Shown: in pieces, positions 55,331-64,000 of the stretch | Layout: every line of letters begins with the position of its first letter | Position numbering within the stretch: position 1 is the first letter of the stretch | Assembly: GCA_011037195.1 (NCBI GenBank) | Contig: JAAEAF010000624.1 | Location: forward strand, 1 to 64,000 | From: Triatoma infestans | Lineage: Eukaryota; Arthropoda; Insecta; Hemiptera; Reduviidae | Direction: 5' to 3' | Length of the DNA stretch: 64,000 bases | Notes under the pieces: model-generated | Seen by the model: only the letters and a program-made list of their open reading frames with translations | Told to the model about the DNA's origin: nothing | Databases searched by the model: none | Translations under genes and position numbers: made by a program

Positions 55331-56160
55331 AAACAATATGAATATATGAAAGGAAATAAAAGAAGAGAATGGTGTTACTAAATATAATATGTTGCTTGCA
55401 TGATATGAGAGAGTATTGTTATAAATATCATAAATAACATCTTGTATCGCTCTATTACCTGCTTTTACAACATTATATAAATATATAGGTAAGTGTAACA
55501 AGGTAACTGTAATGACCAGAGGAAGGTGGTACATATATACGTCTTGGCTATCTCATCTAATTACATTATTATACAGCAAAGATCAGCATTTCAATAACAC
55601 TATACTGTTTATACCAATAAAAATTATGAGTTGCAACTTTGTTCATTAATTTCGTTCAAACTAAAATTAAAGAAAATTTAAAAAAAATATCTTATTTTAA
55701 TAAAAATTAATGAAGTATTTCTTTTGGGAAAAAAATAAAAGACAAGTGTACAATAAGAGCAGATAAAAGTTAAGAAATAATTAGAAAGAAGGGAGAAAAA
55801 GCACGTTTTTAAATCACAGAGTTTTATGTATAACTCTCCCGTCATCATCATAAAACAAGCGGGGGGAAAAAAGTATAGACAAATTTATTGTCTGGATGCA
55901 GTGGTGGGGGTAATCAGATTATAGCTTAGAGCTTTTTTAGATTTTTTTTTTTTTTAAACATATTTTCTTCATATAAAACATACACTATCACGAAAAACAA
56001 TATTTTCGTACTCCAGGGACCACAAATTTATGTACTCGTATTTCGAAAATTGTGTCGTTTTCATTGTGATCAGCAGTAAAGAAACAAAAAAAAAAAAAAA
56101 ATATATATATTATTTCAGTCGAAATTTATTTACTAAGTTTAAATATGCTATTTTTATTAT
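55331..56160. other. AT-rich spacer, possible R1k tail remnant
   Basis: 55985-56060 (ATCACGAAAAACAATATTTT, CTCCAGGGACCACAAATTTA) may be an old R1k tail. No supported gene. Confidence 0.35.
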
Positions 56161-57110
56161 TACTTTCTCTTACTTCCTAGTTAAGAGGAAGTATTATAAT
56201 CGTGTCAAATTTTCGATATCGAGTTTTCACTGGAAAATATCCGTTTTGAGGTCTCCTGAGTCCAAAAAAAGTGTTTTTTTTTTTTTTTTTTTTTTTTTTT
56301 AGCAAATTGTATGTGTGTATCTATGTGAATAGCATAGCTCAAAAATGAAGAACCGTAGACAGTTGAAACTTGATATTCCCTTTAGGTATCAGTAAGTTAG
56401 TTATCTGTCAAAATTCCTCAACCGGAAGTATCACTTGGCTAGTTGTTTTTCTTTTTTACTTTTTTGCGATTTTCTCAAAAATTGCTATAAACTTGGTACA
56501 TCAACTTCACATACCTAAGAGCTACAACTGTTATTTGAAATATTTGTCTGGAAAAATTCATTTAAGGACTTTTTTGGGGAGAGGGGGAAAGCTATTTCAG
56601 TTTATTAGACAATTCTGTCATCTAAACAATGGTAATTAGAATTAAATTGATTATTGAAATTCCGAGTTTGAAACAAATCAGATGACCGGAAGTGTGGGTT
56701 TACTTTACCATTTACTAAATGATTTTTTTTTTTTTTCCACTTTTTCGCGATTTTCTTGAAACTCTGTATATAAACTACACATATAAAGATGTACAACTTT
56801 TTTTTAAAACGTATCTCTTGGAAAAATCATTTAAGGGCACTTTTAGGGGAGGCAGCTTCCTCTAAAATGCTATCATAGTTGATTAATCACTTCTATCATC
56901 CAAAGAAAATTAATTAGAAATAAATAGATGGCTAAAATTCCGAGTTTTAAGGAAATTAGTAAACCGGAAGTGCGCTTTTTACTGAACAGTTTTTTTCAGT
57001 TTTCGATGAATTTCATTAAATTTGGTACACAAACTTTAATACCATTTGTATCTCAATTTTAATTTTGAGAACTGGAGTAAGAGAAAGTTATGTGTGTTTC
57101 TATACCAGAT
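56161..57110 (-). repeat. R1k full copy, reverse
   Basis: Terminal palindrome with insertions (ACTTTCTCTTACTTCCTAGT), a T-run of about 29 (56274-56300), short TG block, module ends AACCGGAAGTATCAC, GACCGGAAGTGTGG and AACCGGAAGTGCGC, head end damaged (GTGTGTTTCTATACCAGAT). Confidence 0.95.
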
Positions 57111-57863
57111 TTTTTTTTATTTTATATAACTTTTAAGCAATGTAGCTGAAATTAAATGGATTTTATTACAGATAAATTTTCAATTTTATCCAATTTTTAT
57201 GGATACTAACCGATTCACACTAACCAATAGCATAAATCAAAAATTTTTTTTTTTTTTTGGAAACAATAAGAAGTTGTAAACAAAATAATACAGATGTTTG
57301 GGCATTGATGAATGATAAATTTTGAAAAAACATTACTAAAAAATTACAACAAATTAACAATAAATTACTGTATTATTAATTAATAATATTATCTATAAAT
57401 CTTTGACATCTAATTAAAATTCCCTGAATATCAGAAAAAAGAGAAGAAAGAAATACAAATTAAAAATAAATAATTAAAAAAATAAATTAAAGTTAAATAT
57501 AAATGATAAATGTATATAGATGGTTTTGGTCGGCAACATTTTAAGGCCACCCCCCTTAAATACTTAGTTATTTTAAACATTAACATACGATAGAGGAGAA
57601 GAGGTTGTAAAGAGAATCCCCCCTTCCCCACGAATGGATAGTATACAAAATATAATAATAAAGGATACTAAAGTTATGAAATAGTGATTATTAATTACTT
57701 CCCCCCAATTACATCATATCTCTACATGCTTGCCTGCCCATACATTACTATCTTACTTTTTAAACATAATTAATTAAATAAAGAAAGTAATGGAATTTTT
57801 ACGTTTTATTATTTCAAATCAATTCTTGATCAATTATAATGAATATATACATATAAAAAAAAA
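57111..57863. other. AT-rich spacer, no gene seen
   Basis: Nothing supported. Confidence 0.4.
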
Positions 57864-58862
57864 ATCTGGTGTGAAACACTCACACAACTTTCTCTTACTC
57901 CAGTTCTCTAAATGATAATTCACAAATTTTATAGTTTGTGTACCAAATTCAATGAAATTAGTCGAAAACTGAAAAAACTGTTCAGTAAAAGCGCACTTCC
58001 GGTTCACTAATTTTCTTGAAACTCGAAATTTCAGCCATCTATTTATTTCTAACTAATTATGGTTGGATGATAGAATTGTATAATCAACTAGGATAGCACT
58101 TTGATGAAAATCTAACCCCACCCCTCCCCTAAAAATGTCCTTAAAAGAATTTTTCCAGATAAATGTTTTAGATAAAAGTTGTAGATCTTTGCATGTTTAG
58201 TTCATAAAGGAAGTTCTAAAAAAATCGTCGGAGCCATTTTTGAAAAAATTGCGAAAAAGTGAATAAATCATTAAGTAAAGTGGTAAAGTAAACGCACTTC
58301 CGGTTATCCGATTTTATTTAAACTCGGAATTTCAACAACATATTTAATTCTAATTAACATTATTTAGATGACAGAATTGTTTTATAAACTGAAATAGCAC
58401 TTTAGATCAAAACCTAACCCCACCCCTCCACCAAAAGTGCCCTTCAATGCATTTTCTCGGAAAAATGTTTCAAATAAAAGTTGTAGCTCATTGTATGCGT
58501 AGTCGATGTTTGACGTTTAAAGAAAATCGTTGGAGCAATTTTTGAGAAAATTGCAAAAAAGTAAAAAATCCAACTAGTAAAGTGGTACATCCGGTTGTGG
58601 AATTTTGACAGTTAACGTACAGTCAGATCCCATGGTGATCTCTAAACGGAATATCAAATTTCAACTTTCTACGATTTTTCGTTTTTGAGCTATGCTGTTA
58701 ACATACATACATACACACGGACACACACACACACAGACCATTTGCTAAAAACCACTTTTTTGGACTCAGGGGACCTCAAAACGGATATTTCCGGTGAAAA
58801 CTCGATATCGAAAATTTGACACGATTACAATACTTCCTCTTACTAGGAGGTAAGAGAAAGTA
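57864..58862 (+). repeat. R1k full copy, forward
   Basis: Head ATCTGGTGTGAAACACTC, modules near 57994, 58296 and 58589 (third core ACATCCGG), CATACATAC/ACACAC microsatellite at about 58701-58736, TCGATATCGA, hairpin CTTCCTCTTACTAGGAGGTA ending AGAGAAAGTA. Confidence 0.95.
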
Positions 58863-59375
58863 ATAAAACTATTTAGAAATAAACAGTAATGAAGTATTCG
58901 GGGAAAAATTCCTTTAGTAAAAAATGGCCGGAAATAGTTTTAGTTAACCAATTATATACAGCAACAATGTTTTGTAAGTAAAGGTTTTTCTAAGAACTTC
59001 TTTCTTAAATCATGAAGGCACTTTCGAAAGACCAGAGAAAAAAAGAGGATATTTTTCGAAAATATTTAATTTTGATTGCGCCTGGATTATACTGCCATCA
59101 GTTTTAACTGATAAATTGATTTAATTTTATGATAAAGAACGGTATTTGGGACAATGATTGCATTATATTTTCTATAAATATGGAGCAGCGATAACTTTAT
59201 GTGTGATAGATTGGTAAATTTAGATTTGTCTTTTCGGATGAAATTCACTGAACTTCCAAATCATCATAATTTTTTTGTTAAAAGTTTGTTCGTGCAAGTT
59301 TCAGAGTTAAAAGCAAATTGATTTTTTAATGTGTGAAAAGTGAGAAGGCCTAATACCATAGCTCGAAGGGGCAAA
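58863..59375. other. Spacer, no gene seen
   Basis: Nothing supported. Confidence 0.4.
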
Positions 59376-60020
59376 GTGCAGCTCTACGGGGTACCCGGAC
59401 ATGCGGGAATAGAGGGCAATGAGAGGGCGGACTGGCTGGCTAGGGAGGGATCCTTCTTATCTTTTTGTGGACCCGAGTGAGCCCTTGCCGTCACTAAGAG
59501 GTCCTGTGACAATCAGATTAGGCTTTGGGAGACGAGAGCTTTGTAGAAATGCTGGGAGGACACGCAGAGGGGTGCCTCCAGGCTTAAAAATCAAAGGAAA
59601 AAATTAATCAAAGGGACTAAGCAGAGGGTTTCGGACTACTTCCTGTGCCTTAGTAAGATAGGATTGGGGGCCTTGGTGGGTGCAGTGACTGGACACACAT
59701 GGGTGTCTAGTCATTTGCATAATATAGGAAGGACGTCTAGTCCCATATGTCAAAACTGTGACGATGGAGTTAGGGAAAACGGGTTATCACTATTTATGTC
59801 GTGTCCCCGTTTCCCCCAAAAAAATTAATTAGAAATAAATAGATGGCTAAAATTCCGAGTTTTAAGAAAATTAGTATACCGGAAGTGCGCTTTTACTGTA
59901 CAGTTTTTTTCAGTTTTCGACGAATTTTTCAGGTTTCGTGTATTTGGGGCAGATATATTAGGGGGATAAAAGCCACATAGGCTTAGCCCCGGGCCGACAG
60001 GCACCCAGTTTTTTTAATAA
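59376..60020 (+). pseudogene. LINE RNase H and C-terminal fragment, interrupted
   Basis: The plus-strand frames read YGVPGHAGIEGNERADWLAR and EGS, the C-terminal part of a retrotransposon RNase H (the His-x-GI-GNE-AD motif). Further on come GALVGAVTGHTWVSSHLH, then CQNCDDG and LSLFMSCPRF, the usual TGH and zinc-knuckle-like CxxC...H...C end region of R1/I/jockey-type LINEs. There are several frameshifts. After CPRF an R1k piece (59816-59927) intervenes, and the LINE resumes as FRVFGADILGG before a TAATAATAAT tail at about 60014-60029. The clade is not decided. Confidence 0.85.
59816..59927 (-). repeat. Internal piece of R1k inside the LINE
   Basis: AAATTAATTAGAAATAAATA, GGCTAAAATTCCGAGTTTTA, ATACCGGAAGTGCGCTTTTA and CAGTTTTCGACGAATTT match the R1k head/module-1 region. 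Neither R1k end is present, so this is not a normal insertion of a whole element. Confidence 0.9.
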
Positions 60021-60029
60021 TAATAATAA

Positions 60030-60340
60030 TGTTGAAAAGGTAAAGTTCCTTGGATAGCTGATACTTTGTAATCCAGAGGTGAATATTTATTAGTAAAAAA
60101 AAAAAATATATACGGATGAAACTGTCGTATTACAAATATATGGCGTCCAATTTTGAATTTGGTGATGGTTTAACACATTTAAACTTAGTTCGTAGTTGTT
60201 CAGTAAACAAACACTTCCGTTTTACTCATTTCAGGGCAAAAATGAAAAAAAAGCAATTAACTTGAATTTTACTAATATTGCTATTTACTATGACTTGAAA
60301 CTTACTTTATTTACACGTCAGATTAACGTTTGTTATTGCA
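60030..60340. other. Spacer, no gene seen
   Basis: A weak R1k-like patch (AACACTTCCGTTTTACTCAT) lies near 60208. Nothing else. Confidence 0.35.
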
Positions 60341-60348
60341 ATTTACAG

Positions 60349-60481
60349 AGGAAGTGAATGATAACACAGTCACAAAAACCATAAACATTACGTTAGCGGC
60401 AGCTGAAAGCCAACTAGAATCATATAACAATAAAAAATATGTCGTGATAGGTGTACTGATAGATAAGTAGGGGGTAATAAA
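60349..60481 (+). other. Possible terminal exon with polyA signal
   Basis: TTTGTTATTGCAATTTACAG (ends 60348) resembles a 3' splice site. The frame that follows has 38 codons without a stop (VNDNTVTKTINITLAAAESQ, then LESYNNKKYVVIGVLIDK) and ends at TAG 60468-60470, with AATAAA at 60476-60481. No domain is recognised and no upstream exon was found. It could be chance. Confidence 0.2.
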
Positions 60482-60900
60482 ACAAGACTAATGAAATTAT
60501 TGACGATCGCGCCAATTTCAGCTTTATTTGTATGCACCGAATGTTTGTATAACAAAATAATTAAAAGTCGGCTAAATCAAAAAAGAGAACATTTTGAACA
60601 TATTTGAAAAAACAGTACACAAAGGAATTTTTGTTAAAAAAGAGAACCTTTTTCCCTTAAAAAGAGACCTGTTGGAAACCGTATTTTATAAGAAAACTCA
60701 TAGCAAATATTTGTACAGTTATTTTAGAAAGCATAACAATTCTATAAGTTACATCGAATTTCAATTTTAAATATTACAAAATCTTTCATAACTTGCTTAA
60801 AATGTAATCACTAACTGCATCTGAGAAATCACTTGAGTGTAACGGCAAGTGAGAAAACAGACTCTCTCTGGTACTCTCTGACTTAAGCAGGCTAGAGTGG
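60482..60900. other. Spacer without recognised repeats
   Basis: Not similar to the repeat families in this window. No gene seen. Confidence 0.35.
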
Positions 60901-60904
60901 GGAG

Positions 60905-60945
60905 AACCTGTATATAAGCCAGTGAGAGACCTAGACATCAATCTA
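60905..60945 (+). promoter_or_regulatory. Candidate RNA polymerase II core promoter
   Basis: TATATAAG at 60911-60918, with an initiator-like ATCAATC about 26-32 bases downstream (60937-60943). The first ATG downstream at 61136 (CAAGCAATGCC) opens only ten codons. It could be the promoter of a small gene, a spliced gene or a retroelement LTR; none can be shown. Confidence 0.3.
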
Positions 60946-61229
60946 TCAGATTCAACCATATACATCGCATCGTGTCATATTTCTACACCCAACATTTTAT
61001 CTATAAAATCATTACAAGTCCAGTGCAGTTTGTGTAAGCATACAGCTAGCTATATCATAACAGTGTCTTCATATCTCGTCTAATTAATTAATCCCAATTT
61101 CCCTCCTCATCAACTCCATTACAGTGAGCAAGCAATGCCTCTAACAATTCCCAATGAAACTTCTTAAAATGATAGTTTACACTTAGTCCTAATACAACAG
61201 TTTCCCCCTTAACCTCTACATTTTTCCCC

Positions 61230-61430
61230 CTTTAACATTTTTTCCCGCAGAAATTTTACAAATAATAGTTAGTTACAAGTTTATGTAATATGCGTCTAGA
61301 ATATAAATTTTAAAAAGTTTAAAGAGAATCGTAAGGAACCTATTATGAGAAAATGCACCAATTCAGAACAATTCTTACTTGTCCATAACCCAGTCATACT
61401 CACGACTTCCATCAGCAAGAGAAAATAAGA
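61230..61430 (+). repeat. R1k diverged tail before a further copy
   Basis: CCCGCAGAAATTTTACAAAT, AAAGTTTAAAGAGAATCGTA, CCTATTATGAGAAAATGC and the end ACTTCCATCAGCAAGAGAAA. The next head begins 14 bases later. Confidence 0.45.
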
Positions 61431-61443
61431 TAAAATAAAAAAA

Positions 61444-61885
61444 ATCTGATGTGAAACACTCACACGACTTTCTCTTACTGCAGTTTTCACAGATTTAAGT
61501 GACAACTTCTATTCAAACTTATAATTTTTACTAAATGTTAGCTTTTCTTCGAATTTTATTTCAATTGTAGAATCTAAACTTATACAATGACTTTTATGAG
61601 GAAACTATACACTCCCCTCCATTCACCCAACTTCTTTAAATGAACTTCCTAGGAAAAAAAGTTACCAATAAAAGTAATAGATCTCTGCATATTCATAGGT
61701 ACTATAATAAATTTAATGAAATCCGTCGATGTTTTTATAATTAAAACTCATAGAAAAGTGAAATAACTTCAATAAAAACGCACTTCCTGGATACTGATTT
61801 CCTTCAAACTCAGAATTTTGAGAAAATGTATTTAATTCTAATTAATATGATTTAGAAGAAAGAGTTGTATAATACACTATAATAT
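61444..61885 (+). repeat. R1k copy, forward, 5' half only
   Basis: Head ATCTGATGTGAAACACTCAC, then CAATAAAAACGCACTTCCTG and GATACTGATTTCCTTCAAAC, AGAGTTGTATAATACACTAT. It ends in module 2. Confidence 0.75.
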
Positions 61886-61969
61886 ACAGTCGAGGAACTG
61901 TAAACTGTATTACTTATTGCTTAATCAAGTGCAAACCATTAACGATATAAACTGGATAATTCTAAAAAA

Positions 61970-62272
61970 GTGCAGACGACTAAAGAAGATGGTTTTTCCT
62001 TTTCAAGTGTTTATGTATCAAAAGCAATATCCAGACTGCATGCTTATGTTGTATCAAAATTAGCACTAATATACAACACTTTAATAACAAAAATTCAAAA
62101 TGAAATAATAACAGATCTTTATTCAAATGAAGTCGATCTATATCCGATTTTGCAATTCATGTCATCGAAGCATTACCAAATAATCTATATTCATAGGTTG
62201 AAAAGGGGCTTACAGAAGGGAAAAGAACACAATTTATTTCAACAAAATCTCCCCACCATCAAAGCCATTTAA
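61970..62272 (+). other. 100-codon open frame before the jockey-like RT, nature unclear
   Basis: An unbroken frame (ATG at 61970, stop at about 62270) with no recognised domain. Its last residues (KEHNLFQQNL) run into the position where a jockey-type polyprotein would have the linker before the RT, and the RT frame continues one register away. It may be part of the LINE or a chance frame. Confidence 0.25.
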
Positions 62273-63790
62273 CTCTTCAGATGTAATTTACATTATACGT
62301 CATCTATCACTAAAAAAAAAAGCTCCTGGCCCCGACATAATCACCGCACAAATCCTTCGCAAAAAAACTATCATTTTTCTCACGTATATCTACAACTCCG
62401 TATTAACGACCACACTGTCTTTCCAAAACAGTGGAAACTTTCCAATATCCATATGATCCCTAAGAACCTAAACAATATCCAAAGAAACCTAAACATCTCC
62501 CGGCTCCCATCTTCCTACCGTTCGATAAGTCTGTTATCTATAATGGGCACAATACTAGCAAAACTCCTACTCAAACATCCTACCTATTCTTGATTGCTCT
62601 AATCTTATCCCAGACCACCAATTTGGCTTTAGACGCCACAACTCAACTATTCAACAGTGCCACCACGTTATAGACACTGTCGCTTCCTCTCTTGGGCGGA
62701 AGGAGTGCTGTTCTGCGGTCTTTCTAGATGTCAAACAAGCTTTTGATCGGGTTTGGCATCAAGGCTTGCTCTGGAAGCTCAAGGGAATACTTCCATTCAC
62801 TTACTATCTTATCCTTAAATCCTACCTTTCTGATAGGTGTTTCCAAGTAATAATAGGTTCTACTTCTTTCTCCTTCCATCCAACAGAGCAGCAGTACCTC
62901 AGGGAAGAATCCTGGGCCCTGTTCTCTACACATATACACTGCCGACATTCCTACCCATCCTCAAACCACCCTATCTACCTATGCAGATGATACTGCAATT
63001 CTTTCAGTTCATAAAAATCCTGTAACGTCAACTAGAAATCTTAAATCCTACCTTTCTTCCCTGGAAATATGGTTTAAGAACTGGAGAATAGAGTTAAACG
63101 AACAAAAATGTGAAAATATCACTTTTACTCTAAGGAAAATTACCTGTGCCCCAATATAGTACAATGGAATTCCTCTTCCTCACGTTAATGTTGTCTGCTA
63201 CCTTGGGTTGTATACAGACAAACGCCTAACATGGAATCCTCACACTAGACTGAAACGACAAGAACTGAACAGCCGCTTTAGACTGGTTAAAAGACTACTT
63301 GATAACAGATCTAAACTGACTTTACTAGCAAACGACTAATATACAACTCAATCTTATAACCAATCTGGACATTCGAATAGAACTTTGGGGTTCCGCGAAG
63401 CGTTCCAATATTCAACGAATCCAATCCCTACAATCTAAAATTCTGCGCGCCATTGTTAACGCTCCCTACTTTAGCTCGGACCTTACAATCCACAATGATC
63501 TTAATATCCCATTCGTGGACGATGTTGCCACCTCTCCTTATAAAAAATTCCATAAAATCCTACATGTCCTACCATGTAAACTCTTTAGCCAGAAACCCTC
63601 CCGGACAATCCCTCTCGTCGTCTAAAACGACAATGGCTTCGAGATCTTCTTTCTACAAGTGAAGTGACTGATTTGGAGTGCTATCAGTGGGTAGCTCCTC
63701 CACTCGTTTAGTGATTTTTTTTTTCATTATTATTATTACTATCTGTATTCAACGTCATCAGATTTCCTTGTGCGCACTAGCGCGTTGAAA
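62236..63790 (+). pseudogene. jockey-like non-LTR retrotransposon, RT region
   Basis: The reverse transcriptase motifs appear in order in several plus-strand frames. NSSDVIYIIRHLSLKKKAPG and PD come first (62270-62335). The SYR-SISLL equivalent follows, damaged. DHQFGFRRHNSTIQQCHHVI comes next (about 62614-62675), then AVFLDVKQAFDRVWHQGLLW (about 62717-62776), with the first catalytic Asp in FLD, and SYLSDR. The catalytic YADDTAIL lies at about 62979-63000. The C-terminal FGVPRSVPIF-x-x-x-x-SLQSKILRAIVNAP block lies at about 63380-63460, and a frame reading SSDLTIHNDLNIPFVDDVAT follows. The 3' part has an (ATT)n stretch and ends AGTAATAAAAAGAGAGAG. It has at least five frameshifts. The endonuclease and 5' part are missing. 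The motifs fit the Jockey clade. Confidence 0.9.
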
Positions 63791-64000
63791 AAGTAATAAA
63801 AAGAGAGAGAGAAATAAAATTTTCACAATTTTATCAGGTTTCAGATTCTCGTCTATCGCTAAGTTTATCAAGTTTGTTAGGGACAGACAGACAGTTTGTA
63901 AGTTTCTGTCTTACATTTCAGCGACTGATTGTATTAGCCTATATGAACTTGATGAATTAGGTTCTGCCGATGGAGAAAACTAGGTCAAAACCAGTCAGAA
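63791..64000. other. Spacer at the window end, no gene seen
   Basis: Starts with an AG-run (63800-63812). Nothing is supported up to the end. Confidence 0.4.

Noticed and set aside
60802..61134. A solo LTR around the TATA-like site
   Set aside because: TG...CA ends could be drawn, but no target duplication, primer-binding site or second copy was seen.

Overview
The window looks like AT-rich, non-coding nuclear DNA of an animal, most likely an arthropod. The reasons are mariner and Tc1-like transposase remnants, a MADF-bearing PIF/Harbinger remnant, several 5'-truncated non-LTR retrotransposons including a jockey-like one, tRNA-derived SINEs and abundant TG/CA, TA and poly(A) tracts. An insect, perhaps a hemipteran, fits, but the species cannot be named from the sequence. 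No intact host gene was recognised. Most long open frames are translations of repeats.

The dominant feature is one repeat family, called R1k here. It has about 40 copies or fragments, on both strands, and covers roughly a third to two fifths of the window. A full copy is about 1.0 kb. On the strand used here as forward it starts ATCTGGTGTG just after an A-run, carries a small GTGTGA/TCACAC hairpin, and then three modules spaced about 290-330 bp that each begin near ACTTCCGGTT. It ends with a CA/CATA microsatellite, a TCGATATCGA palindrome and a terminal hairpin (CTTCCTCTTACT / AGTAAGAG) finishing AGAGAAAGTA. It has no coding capacity. Its end structure recalls non-autonomous Helentron-type elements but does not match canonical Helitron ends.

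Layout. 0-10 kb: AT-rich sequence, a tRNA-Ala-like SINE (2.3 kb), a fold-back element (3.2 kb), a non-LTR RT fragment with a 19-bp target duplication (4.7 kb), a Harbinger N-terminal fragment (6.3 kb), a mariner remnant (7.7 kb) and a SINE with a duplicated tRNA head (9.2 kb). 10-18 kb: a tRNA-Glu-like SINE with a 10-bp target duplication (11.07 kb), a decayed Tc1 element with a mariner nested in it (12.2-14.45 kb), and an R1k copy. 18.1-21.4 kb: a three-layer nest, R1k inside a LINE inside R1k. 21-36 kb: many R1k copies, a second Tc1 fragment, a SINE and a 1.37-kb tandem duplication. 36-48 kb: R1k copies, three copies of an 81-83-bp structured repeat, and three fold-back elements whose arms carry hammerhead-ribozyme-like motifs. 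48.8-49.5 kb: a Harbinger-like element with TTA target duplication and a decayed MADF domain. 50-59 kb: R1k copies, some head to tail. 59.3-60.0 kb: a LINE RNase H fragment with a piece of R1k inside it. 60.3-61.2 kb: sequence that is not obviously repetitive, with a possible terminal exon and a TATA promoter-like site. 62.2-63.8 kb: a jockey-like RT pseudogene.

The genes do not work together as a pathway. The value of the window is as a record of insertions. Nested and duplicated copies give relative ages and one partly aligned empty site for R1k. The fold-back family has 12-13 bp target duplications and ribozyme-like arms, which suggests a Penelope-like or retrozyme-like origin rather than a DNA transposon.
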